This document shows, piece after piece, positions 43,634-52,268 of a stretch of 64,000 bases of DNA; position 1 is the stretch's first letter; every line of letters starts with the position of its first letter. Under the pieces are notes generated by a model. It saw only the letters and a program-made list of their open reading frames with translations. It had not been told where the DNA came from and did not search any database. The DNA is from Photobacterium galatheae. GTDB taxonomy: Bacteria > Pseudomonadota > Gammaproteobacteria > Enterobacterales > Vibrionaceae. The stretch lies in the NCBI RefSeq assembly GCF_000695255.1, contig NZ_JMIB01000006.1, forward strand, positions 220,128 to 284,127, given 5' to 3'. Made by a program: the position numbers and the translations under genes.

Positions 43634-46600
43634 TTACTCCTTGCACTCGGTCAGCTGACGAATGGAACGCTGGCGCAACTGTGCCGGTAACGCCACATCC
43701 GCATGTTGCTGTTTCAGCGTCATCATGAGTTTGATGTATTCTGCTTTATCTTTGTGAACGGAAGTCAGCGACAGCCGCGTCAGCAAATCGCACACCATCT
43801 CAAGGGTCTGAGGGGTCATCACCACCTGTTCGCGCAGGAAGTGCAGCACGCGATCTTTCGCCTGCCGTCCGCGATTGACTCGGGAAAGCACCGAGAGGAA
43901 ATAGGGTTTCAGCGCTACCGTGACCGCCTCATCTCCGGCGGCATAGTCGGGCAGTAATTCACTGACAAAACATTCAACCTCGGGAGACGGATGCTGACTC
44001 AGTTGCAACAGATACTGCCGGCCATCGGCTGCATCAAAATAGCTCTGCATCAGACGGCGGCCAAACTGCTGGACGGGTTCCTGAACACTGTCACATACCG
44101 CAATAATCTGATCGGCAGGCCAGTCTTCACGCTGCATGTGCTGCTCACAATAGGTGAATCCAAACGCCTGAGTGTCCGGCCAGCGGCTTTCCAGTACCGA
44201 CAACAGTTGATCTGACCGGGTACGCATCGCTTCCGGATCGCGCTCAAAATACGCTCGGGCCAACGCTCTCAGTGCCGCCGTTGAACTGAACAGCAAAGTG
44301 AACCATTGATCATCTGACAACACGGGAGAACTTGCCAATACACGGCCCAGTGCTGATTCAAGTGCCGTTGCTGCCAGTGAGTGGGCCATTTCTGATCGCG
44401 CGGTGGCCAGCAACCAAAGTGCCTCATGGTGATTTTGACTGAGTTCACTTTCAAAATGCTGCCGGAGAAAATCATTGATGCGGTGCTGTAATGGCTGCGC
44501 CAGCTCGCGATCATGTAACTGGCGAATCACATGCAGAAACACTTTGTCGCGATGAACCGGACGAGACTGTATCGCAGTAATCAGGACACTGAAAATGGCC
44601 TCCTGCGCTGACGCCGAGCACTGACTCAGCAGGCTGAGCAGATCATCCATCCGTGTCGCCATGACATCCGGGGTCAGCTTTTTGAGCAGCGAGATACTGA
44701 ATGCCTGAATGGCTTCAGATTCAGCACCATGAATTATTTTCAGCGTTTCCGGGCTGATCGCATCGTAGCCAATCGGCATTGCATCCAGCAGCCGACAGCC
44801 CAGCCACATTGTCGCAGGGCAACCGCACTGGATCAGGCTCTCAACCTGCGGCAGCGCCAGACCACTGAAAACCCGGCTGCAATGCTGCGCCAGCCAGTCA
44901 AACACGAAATCCAGGTGCTGATGCTGGCTCAAGTCAGTTTCACCGAACTGGCGTACACAATCCTGAAGCAGACGGGCATGATCAAGATAAGCCAGCTTCG
45001 ATGCCAGAGCCGCACTGTTGAGCCATTGACGAAGCGGCTCACTGTCCAGACACAGCAGTGAAGCCAGAAACGCCGTTGCGTTTTGGAAATCCCGGATCTG
45101 ATCGAGCTGTGTGATCGCAAACGCAGTAACTGCCGGAGCGTCGCTGGCCAGCAACCTCAGCAGAGCCGATTCTGAGAAGGGCTCGCGCACGGCACGCGAT
45201 GCCAGTTCACGCAATGCAAACTGCTGTGAGGACACATATGGCTTGAGGGCCAGCGGTATCAGCGCATCAACTGACAGTGACTGACAAAAAGAGACATTGT
45301 CTTCCATCGCCCGTACGGCAAAATCAGAGACGGGCTGACAGTGTGTCGCCGTTGCGATCTGCAGCAGTCTCTCTGGAACCTGATCCCACAAATGCGGGAA
45401 GGCCTCTCCCCGCCCGTCATCGTCGATTTCTGGCTGAAAGAACCAGAAACCGCGAGCATTCTTCTGATAGCCCGGATGTTGGGTGCGAATGATCGCGTTC
45501 AGCACCCGACATTTTGAATATTCATCATAATGACGCACCTGGGTGACCACCCGGTTCCAGTCTTCGTCATATTGATAGCCTTCAACACACTTGGCTTTGC
45601 CAGCATGCTCAGCATCGGAATAACCCAGCAGAAACTGTGCCGCCATGTCCGTGTAATACAAATTGCCTGCAGCTCCGAGTTGCCGGAGCGTCCGCCAGCA
45701 ACGGCTCACAAGATATTGATGGGTCTTTTGCGAGTGGGCCAGCCGTGCTTGGCCCGAGGCCAGTTCCCGGGAGACATCCATCCGGCCTGCGTCTGGCGAA
45801 TAGTGATACTTCCAGTTCCGGGTAAAATAGGCCCGGCTGAATTCCAGTCGGAGATTCAGTAAGGCATAGATTTCGGCATCCAGGCGGAATTCACTCATTT
45901 TCAGCAAATAACGAAGCCCCTGAAAAGCGCCGGGGGCGAAGGGAATCTGCGGCAGCACCGCGATGAGCGCCTGACGGATCGCCGGATGAAATATGGATTG
46001 CAGATAAGCTTGTTTCAGGCATTCATTGATCGGCTGTTCAGCCGCCGCCATCGGCGGTAGCGCACAAAATTCTGCGACTTGCTGCGTCAGTGACTCCGGT
46101 GTGAGCAACGCATCCTCACCGGTCAGGTCAAGATACACCTGCTGCTGTGCATCCGGTTCCGTCAGCGCCAGCGTGACTTCCCTCGCCAGACTGGCCAGAA
46201 CCGGGTTGCTGTGCCTCAGATAAGGCCGGATCATGGCGATATTCTGGGACGAACCAATCCGGCCCAGCGTCCATAAGATACTGTAATCGTAACGCCATAC
46301 GTCGTGGCCCAGATAACCGGCAATAATGAATGCCATATCCGGATCTTTCTCCGGTGGCAGACGCCAGATCTGCCGGGCTCTGAACGCAGGATTTTTCTCC
46401 AGCATAATCCGCCGCCCCAGATTCACCGATGTACGGGCAGACGGCTTGACGGTTGCGCCGGGAATCACATATCCCTGATTGCGTTTGGCAACGACAACCG
46501 AATCAAACACTTTTTCAGCACGGGCCAGATCAACCGGCGCAGGCGTTTTCTGGCTTTCTTTGAGCGTCGCCCCCCGATGACTGTACCGGACAGACACAAT

Positions 46601-46705
46601 ATACCGCTCGGTGTCGGCACCGGGCATTTCAAACAAGGCAATTTCATATACCTTCTCTGATTGTGCTTCCTGAAAATGTAACTGTGTTTTCCTGACGAGT
46701 TTCAT
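43634..46705 (-). CDS. Retron-associated WGR-domain, HEAT-repeat protein
   Basis: 1023 residues. The N-terminus (about 1-80) has the features of a WGR domain: KVYEIALFEMPGADTERYIVSVRYSHRGATLKES, the basic nucleic-acid-binding fold also found in PARPs. The remainder is an alpha-solenoid with irregular HEAT repeats, for example SILWTLGRIGSSQNIAMIRPYL, FALRELASRAVREPF and QWFTLLFSSTAALRALARAYF. No nuclease or NTPase motif was seen. As first gene of the retron operon it is a probable effector or sensor component. A 156-nt gap to the MauG-like gene upstream must contain the promoter, but no good consensus is visible. The predicted role is inferred from context only. Confidence 0.8.
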   Translation of the reverse strand: MKLVRKTQLHFQEAQSEKVYEIALFEMPGADTERYIVSVRYSHRGATLKESQKTPAPVDLARAEKVFDSVVVAKRNQGYVIPGATVKPSARTSVNLGRRIMLEKNPAFRARQIWRLPPEKDPDMAFIIAGYLGHDVWRYDYSILWTLGRIGSSQNIAMIRPYLRHSNPVLASLAREVTLALTEPDAQQQVYLDLTGEDALLTPESLTQQVAEFCALPPMAAAEQPINECLKQAYLQSIFHPAIRQALIAVLPQIPFAPGAFQGLRYLLKMSEFRLDAEIYALLNLRLEFSRAYFTRNWKYHYSPDAGRMDVSRELASGQARLAHSQKTHQYLVSRCWRTLRQLGAAGNLYYTDMAAQFLLGYSDAEHAGKAKCVEGYQYDEDWNRVVTQVRHYDEYSKCRVLNAIIRTQHPGYQKNARGFWFFQPEIDDDGRGEAFPHLWDQVPERLLQIATATHCQPVSDFAVRAMEDNVSFCQSLSVDALIPLALKPYVSSQQFALRELASRAVREPFSESALLRLLASDAPAVTAFAITQLDQIRDFQNATAFLASLLCLDSEPLRQWLNSAALASKLAYLDHARLLQDCVRQFGETDLSQHQHLDFVFDWLAQHCSRVFSGLALPQVESLIQCGCPATMWLGCRLLDAMPIGYDAISPETLKIIHGAESEAIQAFSISLLKKLTPDVMATRMDDLLSLLSQCSASAQEAIFSVLITAIQSRPVHRDKVFLHVIRQLHDRELAQPLQHRINDFLRQHFESELSQNHHEALWLLATARSEMAHSLAATALESALGRVLASSPVLSDDQWFTLLFSSTAALRALARAYFERDPEAMRTRSDQLLSVLESRWPDTQAFGFTYCEQHMQREDWPADQIIAVCDSVQEPVQQFGRRLMQSYFDAADGRQYLLQLSQHPSPEVECFVSELLPDYAAGDEAVTVALKPYFLSVLSRVNRGRQAKDRVLHFLREQVVMTPQTLEMVCDLLTRLSLTSVHKDKAEYIKLMMTLKQQHADVALPAQLRQRSIRQLTECKE

Positions 46706-46861
46706 GATCCGATCTCAAGCCTGAATGCAACTTGTTGACCTTATCACACGGATACATACCCTCCGTGCCGCATCGCGCCGTCTTCACGAGAACATCACAG
46801 TTTTTACCGATGCTTTTCTTTCGGAATCAAGATGCTGGGGAGTCACAGCGCGCTCTCAGAC

Positions 46862-48331
46862 TCATTCGAGCGGATGACCTTGCCCATCCAGAGCAATCAG
46901 TTGCAAATCGTCCGGACTTTCTCCCGTATCGATCCATGGCGACAAGCATTCACTGCGCTTCACACATGGGTCTGTGAGTGATGCCAGAAATGCGATAAGC
47001 AGATCGATTTGGGAATCGCTGAGATAAGTTGCCACCAACTTGGATTTTCCCTCCCGTTGCAGGCGGGACAGTTGCTGTAAAGCCTGTTCCGTGTTTTCCA
47101 GCATGTCTTCCGTTTGCACCCGCGGATCCAGCTGGCTGACATCATAGTTGTACACCGCTTTGCGTGGATTCAAGTGATGACGAATGATGCCCTGAAGCGT
47201 GGTGTAAGCGCCGGAGTGCCCCCAAGGTCCGGTTTCCGTCACATTCAGCAGCGTAGGCGTCCGGAACGCAAATCGATCATCGACTTGCCGGGTCTGATAC
47301 CAGCGACCCCTGTCATTCGTCCCGTCAATCCCACTGTCATGATCTTTGCCAATACCGACCTGAGGCACCGCCAGCACGTGAAAGGATTCATCCGTGAAAA
47401 AATCACCTTTGTGGCACGCCATACATCCGGCTCCCCCTTTCCTGACAGGCCGCATAAACAGCAGTGCTCCCATTTTCGCTTTCAGGCTGATGGCATCATC
47501 ATTCCCGGCCAGATAAGCCTTCCAGGGCGTATCCACAAAGACCATGGATCGCTCAAACTCACCCAGTGCCCGAGCAATGTTTTTCTCGGTGATCAGTGCC
47601 TGTGCTGTCCCTTCCGGATCGGAAAAACCAGCTCTGAACCATGTCAGCCACTGATTTTTATCCAGCTCATTTTCGTAGCCGGGCGCTCCGGCCAGGCGAT
47701 TCGCTAAATGCGCCCGGATCTCATCATTGCTGGCGTCTGGCAGAAAGGTAAATCCTCGCATTTCAGCCTTTGACGTGATGGGAAAACGGGCCTGTGCCAT
47801 GGTCAAATTATCACCGGCATCTGGATCAATCATGCCAATTGCAACATCAGGTGTGCGAATATCGTCGCCTTCCCCGTTCGCGCCCGTCGATGCATTGACG
47901 CACTCAATCCGGCCATCATCAAACAGAGTCTGATCATAAAACGCAATATTGAATACCGTTGGTGCGTTGCGCGGGACAGTCGGCCCACCACCATTATAAT
48001 TGGCTGCGAGTGACGAGTGTTGCCGTTCAGGTCCAAGCACGTCATCTTCAATGGCCCCCGTGCCAATTGATAGCGACAGGCCATCGCCGCCCCCTAGCAC
48101 CGGATGATGACAGGACACACAGGCGACATCCTTATCCCCGCTCAACGCTTTGGTGTAAAAAAGTTTCAAACCCAATTGTGGTAACGGATCATCAATTGCC
48201 GGCAATTGACGATGCTGTGCAACATCACCAGTCAGACCTTGCTGTCTGGCCTCCTCGCGGATCTCCTCATCTAACTGACACCCGGACAGCAGGCAGCATG
48301 TAATCAGGCAGACGCCTAACAAAATTTTCAT
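46862..48331 (-). CDS. Di-haem cytochrome c peroxidase/MauG-family lipoprotein
   Basis: 489 residues from the ATG at 48331, which has GGGGGAG 7 nt upstream. The signal peptide ends with a lipobox (CCLLSG|C18), so it is probably an outer- or inner-membrane-anchored periplasmic lipoprotein. Two c-type haem sites are seen: CVSCHH (C71, C74, H75) and CMACHK (C303, C306, H307). The CcpA/MauG fold has RNAPTVFNIAFYDQTLFDDGR and, towards the end, FRTPTLLNVTETGPWGHSGAY. Members reduce peroxide or perform oxidative protein modification. The partner is unknown. It is not part of the conserved msh-ssb order and lies next to the retron on the same strand, with no sign of functional linkage. Confidence 0.88.
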   Translation of the reverse strand: MKILLGVCLITCCLLSGCQLDEEIREEARQQGLTGDVAQHRQLPAIDDPLPQLGLKLFYTKALSGDKDVACVSCHHPVLGGGDGLSLSIGTGAIEDDVLGPERQHSSLAANYNGGGPTVPRNAPTVFNIAFYDQTLFDDGRIECVNASTGANGEGDDIRTPDVAIGMIDPDAGDNLTMAQARFPITSKAEMRGFTFLPDASNDEIRAHLANRLAGAPGYENELDKNQWLTWFRAGFSDPEGTAQALITEKNIARALGEFERSMVFVDTPWKAYLAGNDDAISLKAKMGALLFMRPVRKGGAGCMACHKGDFFTDESFHVLAVPQVGIGKDHDSGIDGTNDRGRWYQTRQVDDRFAFRTPTLLNVTETGPWGHSGAYTTLQGIIRHHLNPRKAVYNYDVSQLDPRVQTEDMLENTEQALQQLSRLQREGKSKLVATYLSDSQIDLLIAFLASLTDPCVKRSECLSPWIDTGESPDDLQLIALDGQGHPLE

Positions 48332-48490
48332 AAACACTCCCCCAGACACTGACGCATCCTTCACTTGATCTGTCTTTCCATAAAGATGAGTGTAAGGGCT
48401 GAAAAATTTGCTGTGCGTCTTATCATCAAGAAAGAAAATACAACAAAAATGTACAAAAACGAATGCAACCCGTCCGGCCTCGCAAAAAGA

Positions 48491-48518
48491 AAAGGCCCCT
48501 GAAAAATCAGGGGCCTTT
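48491..48518. terminator. Strong bidirectional terminator after ssb
   Basis: AAAGGCCCCTGA (48491-48502), loop AAAA, TCAGGGGCCTTT (48507-48518): a perfect 12-bp stem. It lies 32 nt beyond the ssb stop on the minus strand. It also insulates the MauG-like gene, whose start is 160 nt further on. Confidence 0.9.
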
Positions 48519-48550
48519 CTTCAAAAATTCAGTCAATCCTGAGGAATTGA

Positions 48551-49087
48551 TCAGAACGGGATATCGTCATCGAAATCCATTGGTGGTTCATTGTACTGAG
48601 GCTGAGACTGCTGAGGCGCAGACTGCTGCTGCGGTGCATAGCTTTGCTGTTGTTGCTGCTGCTGTTGTGGTTGCTGAGGCTGACCCCAACCACCCTGCTG
48701 CTGCTGGCCACCCATTGGCGCGCCCTGACCGCCCTGACGGCCGCCCAGCATCTGCATCACACCGTTAAAACCCTGCACCACAACTTCGGTGGTATAGCGA
48801 TCCTGACCGCTCTGGTCCTGCCACTTACGAGTTTGCAGCTGACCTTCAATATAAACCTGAGACCCTTTGCGCAGGTACTCACCAGCAACTTCAGCCAGCT
48901 TGCCAAACAGGGCAACACGGTGCCACTCAGTTTTTTCACGCTGTTCGCCGGTCGCTTTGTCACGCCAGGTTTCAGAAGTAGCAATGGTAATATTCGCTAC
49001 TGCATTGCCGTTTGGCATATAACGGATTTCAGGATCATTTCCCAAGTTACCTACCAGGATAACTTTATTCACGCCACGACTGGCCAT
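48551..49087 (-). CDS. ssb: Single-stranded DNA-binding protein
   Basis: 178 residues. The OB-fold (about 1-110) reads [38 protein letters not shown] and [23 protein letters not shown]. The linker is glycine- and glutamine-rich with a run of eight Q residues (CAG/CAA repeats near 48640-48670), and the acidic tip MDFDDDIPF is the conserved protein-interaction tail. It protects ssDNA in replication, repair and recombination. It diverges from uvrA across a shared LexA box at 49249-49264. Confidence 0.98.
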   Translation of the reverse strand: MASRGVNKVILVGNLGNDPEIRYMPNGNAVANITIATSETWRDKATGEQREKTEWHRVALFGKLAEVAGEYLRKGSQVYIEGQLQTRKWQDQSGQDRYTTEVVVQGFNGVMQMLGGRQGGQGAPMGGQQQQGGWGQPQQPQQQQQQQQSYAPQQQSAPQQSQPQYNEPPMDFDDDIPF

Positions 49088-49248
49088 AGTTCACTCCAGG
49101 TTTTCGCTGTTGAGGGTGCCAAACGGCGCCCTGCTCTCATTCAAAGTTTAAACTTAATTGTCGAGTTTAACATGGGGCGCCCCCACAGGCATAGGGCAAC
49201 ATCACCCATTCCACGTCCAGACTAAACGCATAAAAGACGATCAAAGCA

Positions 49249-49264
49249 CTGTGTTTTTATACAG
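49249..49264. promoter_or_regulatory. LexA (SOS) box between ssb and uvrA
   Basis: CTGT, 8 bases (GTTTTTAT), ACAG: a full match to the gammaproteobacterial LexA operator CTGT-N8-ACAG, with the preferred AT-rich centre. It lies 61 nt upstream of the uvrA start and 162 nt upstream of ssb, the same arrangement as in E. coli where LexA represses both. A uvrA -10 candidate CATAAT is at 49295-49300. Confidence 0.9.
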
Positions 49265-49324
49265 TCAAGTCTTTTAAGCCTTTTTGGGCTATGCCATAAT
49301 GCAGACCAATTTATTCAAGCGCTG

Positions 49325-52162
49325 ATGACTGCAACCATGGATAAGATCGAAGTCAGGGGTGCCCGCACCCACAATCTCAAAAATATCAGCCTGACTATCC
49401 CGCGGGATAAGCTGATTGTGATTACCGGCCTGTCAGGTTCCGGCAAGTCTTCCCTGGCCTTCGATACCCTGTATGCCGAAGGTCAGCGCCGCTATGTCGA
49501 ATCGCTGTCAGCCTATGCCAGACAGTTCCTGTCATTGATGGAAAAACCGGATGTCGACCACATTGAAGGCTTGTCTCCGGCGATTTCCATCGAGCAGAAA
49601 TCAACCTCACACAACCCGCGTTCAACCGTCGGAACCATTACCGAAATTTACGACTACCTGCGCCTGTTGTTTGCCCGGGTCGGTGAACCGCGCTGCCCGA
49701 CCCATGATGTCCCGCTGGCCGCCCAGACGATCAGCCAGATGGTCGATAAAGTCCTGACGCTGCCAGAAGGCAGTAAACTGATGTTGCTGGCACCAATCGT
49801 CAAAGAGCGGAAAGGTGAACACCTGAAAACCCTAGCCAATCTGGCCGCTCAGGGCTATATCCGCGCCCGGATCGACGGGGAAGTCTGCGATCTGTCCGAT
49901 CCACCGACGCTCGAATTACACAAAAAGCACACCATTGAAGTCGTGGTGGATCGCTTCAAGGTTCGCGATGATCTCCAGCAACGTCTGGCTGAATCCTTTG
50001 AAACGGCACTAGAGCTGTCCGGCGGGACTGTGGTGATCAGTCCGATGGACGATGGCGACATGGAAGAGCTGATCTTTTCCGCCAACTTCGCCTGTCCACA
50101 CTGTGGCTACAGTATGCGCGAACTGGAACCGCGCCTGTTCTCCTTCAATAACCCAGCCGGTGCCTGCGGCACCTGTGACGGTCTGGGTGTCCAGCAGTAT
50201 TTCGACCCGGCCCGTGTGGTTCAGAATAAAGAGCTGAGTCTGGCCGGTGGTGCAATTCGCGGCTGGGATAAGCGCAACTATTATTATTTCCAGATGCTGA
50301 GCTCACTGGCTGAGCATTACGATTTCGATGTCGAAGCCCCCTTTCACACCCTGCCGAACAGAGTGCAGAAAGTGCTGCTGCAAGGGTCGGGGACGACCAA
50401 CATCGAGTTCAAGTACATCAATGATCGCGGCGATGTCACGGTGCGCCGCCACCCGTTTGAGGGCATCCTCAACAACATGGAGCGCCGATACCGCGAAACC
50501 GAATCCAACGCGGTCCGGGAAGATCTGGCCAAATATATTTCGACCAAGCCCTGTTCAAGTTGTGACGGTTCCCGCCTTCGTGAAGAGGCGCGCCATGTCT
50601 TTATCGAACAGACCAACCTGCCTCATGTCAGTGAGATGAGCATCAGTCAGGCTCTGACGTTTTTCACCGAGCTGACACTGGAAGGCCAGCGTGCACAAAT
50701 TGCCGATAAAATCCTGAAGGAAATCAACGACCGTCTGACCTTTCTGGTCAACGTCGGCCTGAACTACCTCAACCTGTCGCGCAGTGCTGAAACCCTGTCG
50801 GGTGGTGAAGCCCAGCGAATCCGACTGGCCAGCCAGATCGGCGCAGGACTGGTCGGTGTGATGTATGTTCTGGATGAACCCTCCATTGGTCTCCACCAGC
50901 GTGATAACGAACGTCTGCTCAGCACCCTGACCCGGCTGCGCGATCTGGGCAACACCGTGCTGGTCGTTGAACACGACGAGGATGCGATTCGCTGCGCCGA
51001 TCATATCATTGATATCGGCCCGGGCGCGGGGGTACACGGCGGTCAGGTCATTGCTGAAGGTACACTGGACGACATCCTGTCGTCGCAGGAATCCCTGACC
51101 GGTCACTACCTGAGCGGAAAAAAACAGATTGAAGTTCCGGCAGAACGCACGCCGATGGATGCGGAAAAAATCGTCCAACTGACCGGCGCTCGCGGCAATA
51201 ACCTGAAAAAAGTGGATGTCTCGATCCCGGTTGGCCTGATGACCTGCGTCACCGGTGTCTCCGGTTCGGGTAAATCAACCCTCATCAACGACACCTTCTT
51301 CCGGATCGCCCACCATGAACTGAATGGTGCCACTTCCGGTGAGCCAGCACCTTATCTTGATATTCAGGGGCTGGAACATCTGGACAAGGTCATCGACATC
51401 GATCAAAGCCCGATTGGCCGGACACCGCGCTCGAACCCGGCAACCTATACCGGTATTTTCACCCCGATCCGTGAATTGTTTTCCGGAACACAGGAATCCC
51501 GCTCACGGGGTTACAAGCCGGGGCGCTTCAGCTTTAACGTGAAAGGTGGCCGCTGCGAAGCCTGTCAGGGTGACGGCGTGATCAAAGTGGAAATGCACTT
51601 CCTGCCAGATGTCTATGTGCCTTGTGACAGCTGTAAAGGGAAACGCTATAACCGTGAAACCCTGGAAGTGAAATATAAAGGCAAGACCATTGACGAAGTA
51701 CTGGAAATGACCGTCGAGGACGCCCGGACATTTTTTGATCCTGTCCCCGCAATTGCCCGAAAACTGCAAACGCTGATGGATGTCGGTTTATCCTATATTC
51801 GTCTGGGTCAGGCTGCGACCACATTGTCTGGCGGTGAAGCACAGCGGGTAAAACTGGCTCGCGAGCTGTCCAAGCGCGATACAGGTAAAACCCTGTATAT
51901 TCTGGACGAACCGACCACAGGTCTGCATTTCCACGATATTCAGCAGTTGCTGAGTGTCTTGCACAAGCTGCGCGATCACGGCAACACCATTGTAGTCATT
52001 GAACACAATCTTGATGTGATCAAAACCGCAGACTGGATCATCGATCTGGGGCCGGAAGGCGGTAATGGCGGTGGTGAAATCATCGCAGCCGGAACACCGG
52101 AACAGGTCGCTGAAGTGGCGGGATCACATACAGCCCGCTTCCTTAAGCCTTTGTTACCGTGA
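49325..52162 (+). CDS. uvrA: Excinuclease ABC subunit A
   Basis: 945-residue DNA damage sensor of nucleotide excision repair. It has two ABC ATPase modules: the first Walker A is GLSGSGKSS (about 35-43) and the second is GVSGSGKST, each with an LSGGEAQR signature. There are Cys4 zinc fingers ([14 protein letters not shown] and [12 protein letters not shown]) and the UvrB-binding and insertion domains. The ATG at 49337 ([14 protein letters not shown]) matches the E. coli start better and would give 941 residues; neither has a clear ribosome binding site. It should be induced in the SOS response via the LexA box upstream. Confidence 0.98.
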   Translation: MTATMDKIEVRGARTHNLKNISLTIPRDKLIVITGLSGSGKSSLAFDTLYAEGQRRYVESLSAYARQFLSLMEKPDVDHIEGLSPAISIEQKSTSHNPRSTVGTITEIYDYLRLLFARVGEPRCPTHDVPLAAQTISQMVDKVLTLPEGSKLMLLAPIVKERKGEHLKTLANLAAQGYIRARIDGEVCDLSDPPTLELHKKHTIEVVVDRFKVRDDLQQRLAESFETALELSGGTVVISPMDDGDMEELIFSANFACPHCGYSMRELEPRLFSFNNPAGACGTCDGLGVQQYFDPARVVQNKELSLAGGAIRGWDKRNYYYFQMLSSLAEHYDFDVEAPFHTLPNRVQKVLLQGSGTTNIEFKYINDRGDVTVRRHPFEGILNNMERRYRETESNAVREDLAKYISTKPCSSCDGSRLREEARHVFIEQTNLPHVSEMSISQALTFFTELTLEGQRAQIADKILKEINDRLTFLVNVGLNYLNLSRSAETLSGGEAQRIRLASQIGAGLVGVMYVLDEPSIGLHQRDNERLLSTLTRLRDLGNTVLVVEHDEDAIRCADHIIDIGPGAGVHGGQVIAEGTLDDILSSQESLTGHYLSGKKQIEVPAERTPMDAEKIVQLTGARGNNLKKVDVSIPVGLMTCVTGVSGSGKSTLINDTFFRIAHHELNGATSGEPAPYLDIQGLEHLDKVIDIDQSPIGRTPRSNPATYTGIFTPIRELFSGTQESRSRGYKPGRFSFNVKGGRCEACQGDGVIKVEMHFLPDVYVPCDSCKGKRYNRETLEVKYKGKTIDEVLEMTVEDARTFFDPVPAIARKLQTLMDVGLSYIRLGQAATTLSGGEAQRVKLARELSKRDTGKTLYILDEPTTGLHFHDIQQLLSVLHKLRDHGNTIVVIEHNLDVIKTADWIIDLGPEGGNGGGEIIAAGTPEQVAEVAGSHTARFLKPLLP

Positions 52163-52268
52163 AAGGCCGCTCAGCAGGCGTAATCAGCAAGCTGCACAAC
52201 AATAATCATCTCGATCAGGCTGGCCACCAGCCTGATTTTTTTGACGATATGTCGAGGGACTGGACAAC

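Noticed and set aside
48630..48675. CAG/CAA repeat tract in ssb as an unstable repeat
   Set aside because: It encodes the glutamine-rich disordered linker common in gammaproteobacterial SSB, and codons are mixed, so it is not a pure microsatellite.
49174..49183. GGGGCGCCCC palindrome upstream of ssb
   Set aside because: Only 10 bp and with no T tract; could be chance in the leader, and no regulator is matched.
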